This document shows, in pieces, positions 32,340-33,806 of a DNA stretch of 33,806 nt (its first letter is position 1; each line of letters opens with the position of its first letter). The stretch is from Butyrivibrio sp. (GTDB lineage: Bacteria > Bacillota > Clostridia > Lachnospirales > Lachnospiraceae): the NCBI GenBank assembly GCA_017413105.1, contig JAFPVA010000180.1, positions 1 through 33,806 on the forward strand, in the 5' to 3' direction. A program made the translations under genes and the position numbers. The notes under the pieces were generated by a model that was given only the letters and a program-made list of their open reading frames with translations, searched no databases and was not told where the DNA came from.

Positions 32340-32513
32340 ATGAGTCAATTTAATGCAGATGTTACATTAAGAAATCAGGATGAGGAGATGCAGACCTTTG
32401 GTCCGGCAGATAACAGGATGTTGGACTACGATGATCAGCCCTATGGCGATGACAACGTACTGGTCAGAGCATCAAAAAGAAGAGCGCTTCTTTATTCTTC
32501 ATCACAACTTTAA
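32340..32513 (+). CDS. Small acidic protein of unknown function (57 aa)
   Basis: The ATG at 32340 follows a GGGGGAGAG ribosome site. The protein reads MSQFNADVTLRNQDEEMQTF, then GPADNRMLDYDDQPYGDDN and a basic tail VLVRASKRRALLYSSSQL. The acidic middle and basic end, the strong ribosome site and a terminator 12 bp after the stop all support a real gene. I recognise no family. The acidic YDDQPYGDDN segment followed by an arginine/lysine stretch may be an unstructured binding region. Confidence 0.6.
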   Translation: MSQFNADVTLRNQDEEMQTFGPADNRMLDYDDQPYGDDNVLVRASKRRALLYSSSQL

Positions 32514-32525
32514 GAAATCCAAAGG

Positions 32526-32552
32526 AAAGTCAGGGCAACCTGGCTTTTTGTT
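32526..32552 (+). terminator. Rho-independent terminator
   Basis: AAAGTCAGG (32526-32534) pairs with CCTGGCTTT (32539-32547) around the tetraloop GCAA, followed by Ts. Confidence 0.85.
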
Positions 32553-32595
32553 TTATCTGTCACGGGGGATGTTTCTGGCTTTTCTTGATATCAGA

Positions 32596-32650
32596 ATCCG
32601 TAATTGACGATATTTTTGACCTTTGTTATAATATCCGTAATTAACGATAT
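32596..32650 (+). promoter_or_regulatory. Promoter flanked by twin operators for the XRE regulator
   Basis: TTGACG (32604-32609), a 17-bp spacer and TATAAT (32627-32632) form a strong promoter. The 18-mer ATCCGTAATTGACGATAT (32596-32613) covers the -35, and ATCCGTAATTAACGATAT (32633-32650) directly follows the -10. Each has partial dyad symmetry (ATATC...GATAT, fully in the second). This is the layout expected for autorepression by the XRE protein encoded 16 bp downstream. Confidence 0.8.
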
Positions 32651-32665
32651 TGGAGGTCGGTTATT

Positions 32666-33295
32666 ATGACTATTGGACAACGTGTCTTTTACATATTAGA
32701 AGAGAAGCATATGACTCAGAAGGAATTCTCTGATAGGACAGGTATTGCTACTACGACTATCAGTGACTGGCGTAAGAAGAATACTAATCCCGGTTCGGAT
32801 AAGATAATGGTAATATGCTCTGCGTTGGAGGTATCTCCGGAATTTCTTTTGTCTGGAATATCTGAAGATAGTGAGAGAGGGCAAAACGTTGATTATATGG
32901 TAATTCCGAAGGGAACTGAGGAACGAGAGTTGCTTGAGATGTTTGGAAAAATGGATTTTGTTGAGCGTGCTCATATAATGGAGTATGCACATAAGATAAA
33001 AGAGCGAAAATCAAACTATCTTAATTCAGTCGACAAGAAGTCAATGGTTAAGATTGCGGAGTTTTGCGATATAGAAGTTTTTATTGATTCTGAGTTTGAA
33101 GGCGAGCCTGCAGTCGATATAAATTATATTGATGAAGATGTGAGAGGAAATCTTGGAATACTGGATGGAAATATTATTGGTGACTTTTCTAAGTATGTTC
33201 GCCCGGTGATTGAGGCATGGTACAAGGATAACAAAGCTCAATTGCTATCTATTTGGAATAATAAAAAGATACAGGCTATACCTGCGTGGGAGTGA
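32666..33295 (+). CDS. XRE family regulator with unusual C-terminal domain (209 aa)
   Basis: Residues 1-65 are a Cro/CI-type helix-turn-helix: MTIGQRVFYILEEKHMTQKE, FSDRTGIATTTISDWRK and a third helix to LEVSPEFLL. A charged helical linker follows (80-115). The C-terminal part (about 125-209) starts KIAEFCDIEVFIDSEFEGEP and ends with YVRPVIEAWYKDNKAQLLSIWNN, a pattern that recalls DUF4160-type small proteins linked to toxin-antitoxin loci. This likeness is by eye only. GGAGGT lies upstream, and the twin operators suggest self-repression. The companion gene starts five bases after its stop. Confidence 0.85.
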   Translation: MTIGQRVFYILEEKHMTQKEFSDRTGIATTTISDWRKKNTNPGSDKIMVICSALEVSPEFLLSGISEDSERGQNVDYMVIPKGTEERELLEMFGKMDFVERAHIMEYAHKIKERKSNYLNSVDKKSMVKIAEFCDIEVFIDSEFEGEPAVDINYIDEDVRGNLGILDGNIIGDFSKYVRPVIEAWYKDNKAQLLSIWNNKKIQAIPAWE

Positions 33296-33299
33296 TCAG

Positions 33300-33524
33300 A
33301 TGGCATGTAATATAAAATGTAAAATACTCGGATATGAGATATGCACGTTTGATCAGGAAGGCACGTTATTTTACTCGGATCCGATTGTGGTAATCAGAAA
33401 AGAAAGTTTTACGGAGATATATAATCTTCAAAAACACGATCATGAGATTGGGGATAGGATAAAGAGAGATATTACAAGAGAAACGGTATATGAATTTATC
33501 AATGATAGTTTTATAGACAAGTGA
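33300..33524 (+). CDS. Companion protein of the XRE regulator, unknown (74 aa)
   Basis: The ATG at 33300 lies four bases after the regulator stop, with GGGAGTG inside the end of that gene, so the pair is translationally coupled. The protein begins MACNIKCKILGYEICTFDQE, likely a beta-rich start, and ends with ITRETVYEFINDSFIDK. There is no membrane segment or known motif. A small gene coupled to an autoregulated XRE gene is common in toxin-antitoxin and phage-control modules, but nothing here identifies a toxin. The structured repeat begins six bases after its stop. Confidence 0.7.
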   Translation: MACNIKCKILGYEICTFDQEGTLFYSDPIVVIRKESFTEIYNLQKHDHEIGDRIKRDITRETVYEFINDSFIDK

Positions 33525-33530
33525 ATATGA

Positions 33531-33671
33531 GTTCTTGGATAAAATTACAGAAATCCGCACTTGCTGCGGGTTTCGTGAGTACATGATTCAAGAGTCAACC
33601 AAGCCCTGCGACGTTAGTCGCCTTCAAATGGCTTGGTTGATACATTCTTGGATTTTATATCCAAGAATGTA
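33531..33671 (+). repeat. Structured repeat element, copy C
   Basis: It has the same order as copy A with different stems. Left arm TTCTTGGAT (33532-33540) pairs with ATCCAAGAA (33659-33667). Hairpin 1 is AAATCCGCA (33551-33559) with TGCGGGTTT (33565-33573). The linker is CGTGAGTACATGATTCA. Stem 2 is TCAACCAAGCC (33595-33605) with GGCTTGGTTGA (33630-33640), enclosing GCGAC-GTTA-GTCGC. A 3' hairpin TACATTCTTGGA (33641-33652) pairs with TCCAAGAATGTA (33660-33671). It begins six bases after a stop codon and is followed at once by copy D. Confidence 0.88.
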
Positions 33672-33674
33672 TGA

Positions 33675-33806
33675 GTTCTTAGATGATATTACAGAAACCC
33701 GCACTTGCTGCGGGTTTCGTGAGAACATGATTCAGGTGGCAAACAAGCCCTTCGACGTAAGTCGACTGGAATAGGCTTGTTTGCTGATATCTTGAATGTT
33801 TCATTC
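33675..33806 (+). repeat. Structured repeat element, copy D (cut by window end)
   Basis: A tandem copy 144 bp after copy C. Hairpin 1 is AAACCCGCA (33695-33703) with TGCGGGTTT (33709-33717), perfect. Stem 2 is GCAAACAAGCC (33739-33749) with GGCTTGTTTGC (33774-33784), enclosing TCGAC-GTAA-GTCGA. The left arm reads GTTCTTAGAT. The right arm is not in the window. Confidence 0.85.

Noticed and set aside
33535-33774. 79-aa open frame across the tandem repeats
   Set aside because: It lies wholly in the structured repeats, has no ribosome site, and its apparent protein repeat merely mirrors the DNA repeat.
33531-33806. CRISPR array or type III toxin-antitoxin RNA repeats
   Set aside because: Only two ~144-bp units with no spacers and no cas genes; type III antitoxin repeats are much shorter and precede the toxin gene.

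Overview
The window looks like chromosomal DNA of a Lachnospiraceae (Clostridia) bacterium, probably a plant-fibre degrader of the Butyrivibrio/Pseudobutyrivibrio type. This rests on moderate-to-low GC, strong AGGAGG-type ribosome sites, TTGACA/TATAAT promoters, a CIRCE-controlled Hsp20 and a pectin (rhamnogalacturonan-I) utilisation locus built from Firmicutes-type LplB/YtcP transport genes. The genus is inference; there is no rRNA gene to test it.

Region 1 (1-6300) is a block of small redox and unknown genes: flavodoxin plus radical SAM enzyme, a lipoprotein, a flavin reductase plus ketopantoate-reductase-like enzyme, two unknown small proteins, an MIF-type tautomerase and an HNH nuclease. 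It is framed by two inverted copies of a ~147-bp structured repeat (1-141 and 6128-6274); the right copy cuts into a gene that starts inside the HNH stop codon. Region 2 (6300-10300) holds small genes, a second lipoprotein whose promoter region duplicates that of the first, an M13 metallopeptidase, a stretch of gene debris (5' end of one thioesterase, 3' tail of a tautomerase) and an intact PaaI-type thioesterase.

Region 3 (10300-27900) is a coherent rhamnogalacturonan-I locus: GH105 hydrolase, membrane-anchored AraC-type regulator, two ABC permeases, solute-binding lipoprotein, YetA/PcRGLX-like lyase, DUF1961 (YesU-like) protein, PL11 lyase, CE12-type acetylesterase and GH2 galactosidase. 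None of the enzymes has a visible signal peptide, so oligosaccharides are probably imported first and then deacetylated, stripped of galactose and cut in the cytoplasm. No ABC ATPase is present, so a shared one elsewhere must energise import.

Region 4 (27900-33806) contains Hsp20 behind a perfect CIRCE operator, an inositol-monophosphatase-family enzyme, a Spx/ArsC-like protein, a MATE exporter, a kynurenine-formamidase-like cyclase, a 57-aa protein, and an XRE regulator plus companion gene with twin operators flanking its promoter. The companion is followed at once by two tandem 144-bp copies of the same structured repeat seen in region 1.

The most interesting signal is this repeat family. 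Four copies share linkers and loops, while their stems differ in sequence and stay paired through compensatory changes. In the two copies that can be read to both ends, two left arms can each pair with the same right arm. This suggests a structured, possibly bistable, RNA or DNA element that I do not recognise.
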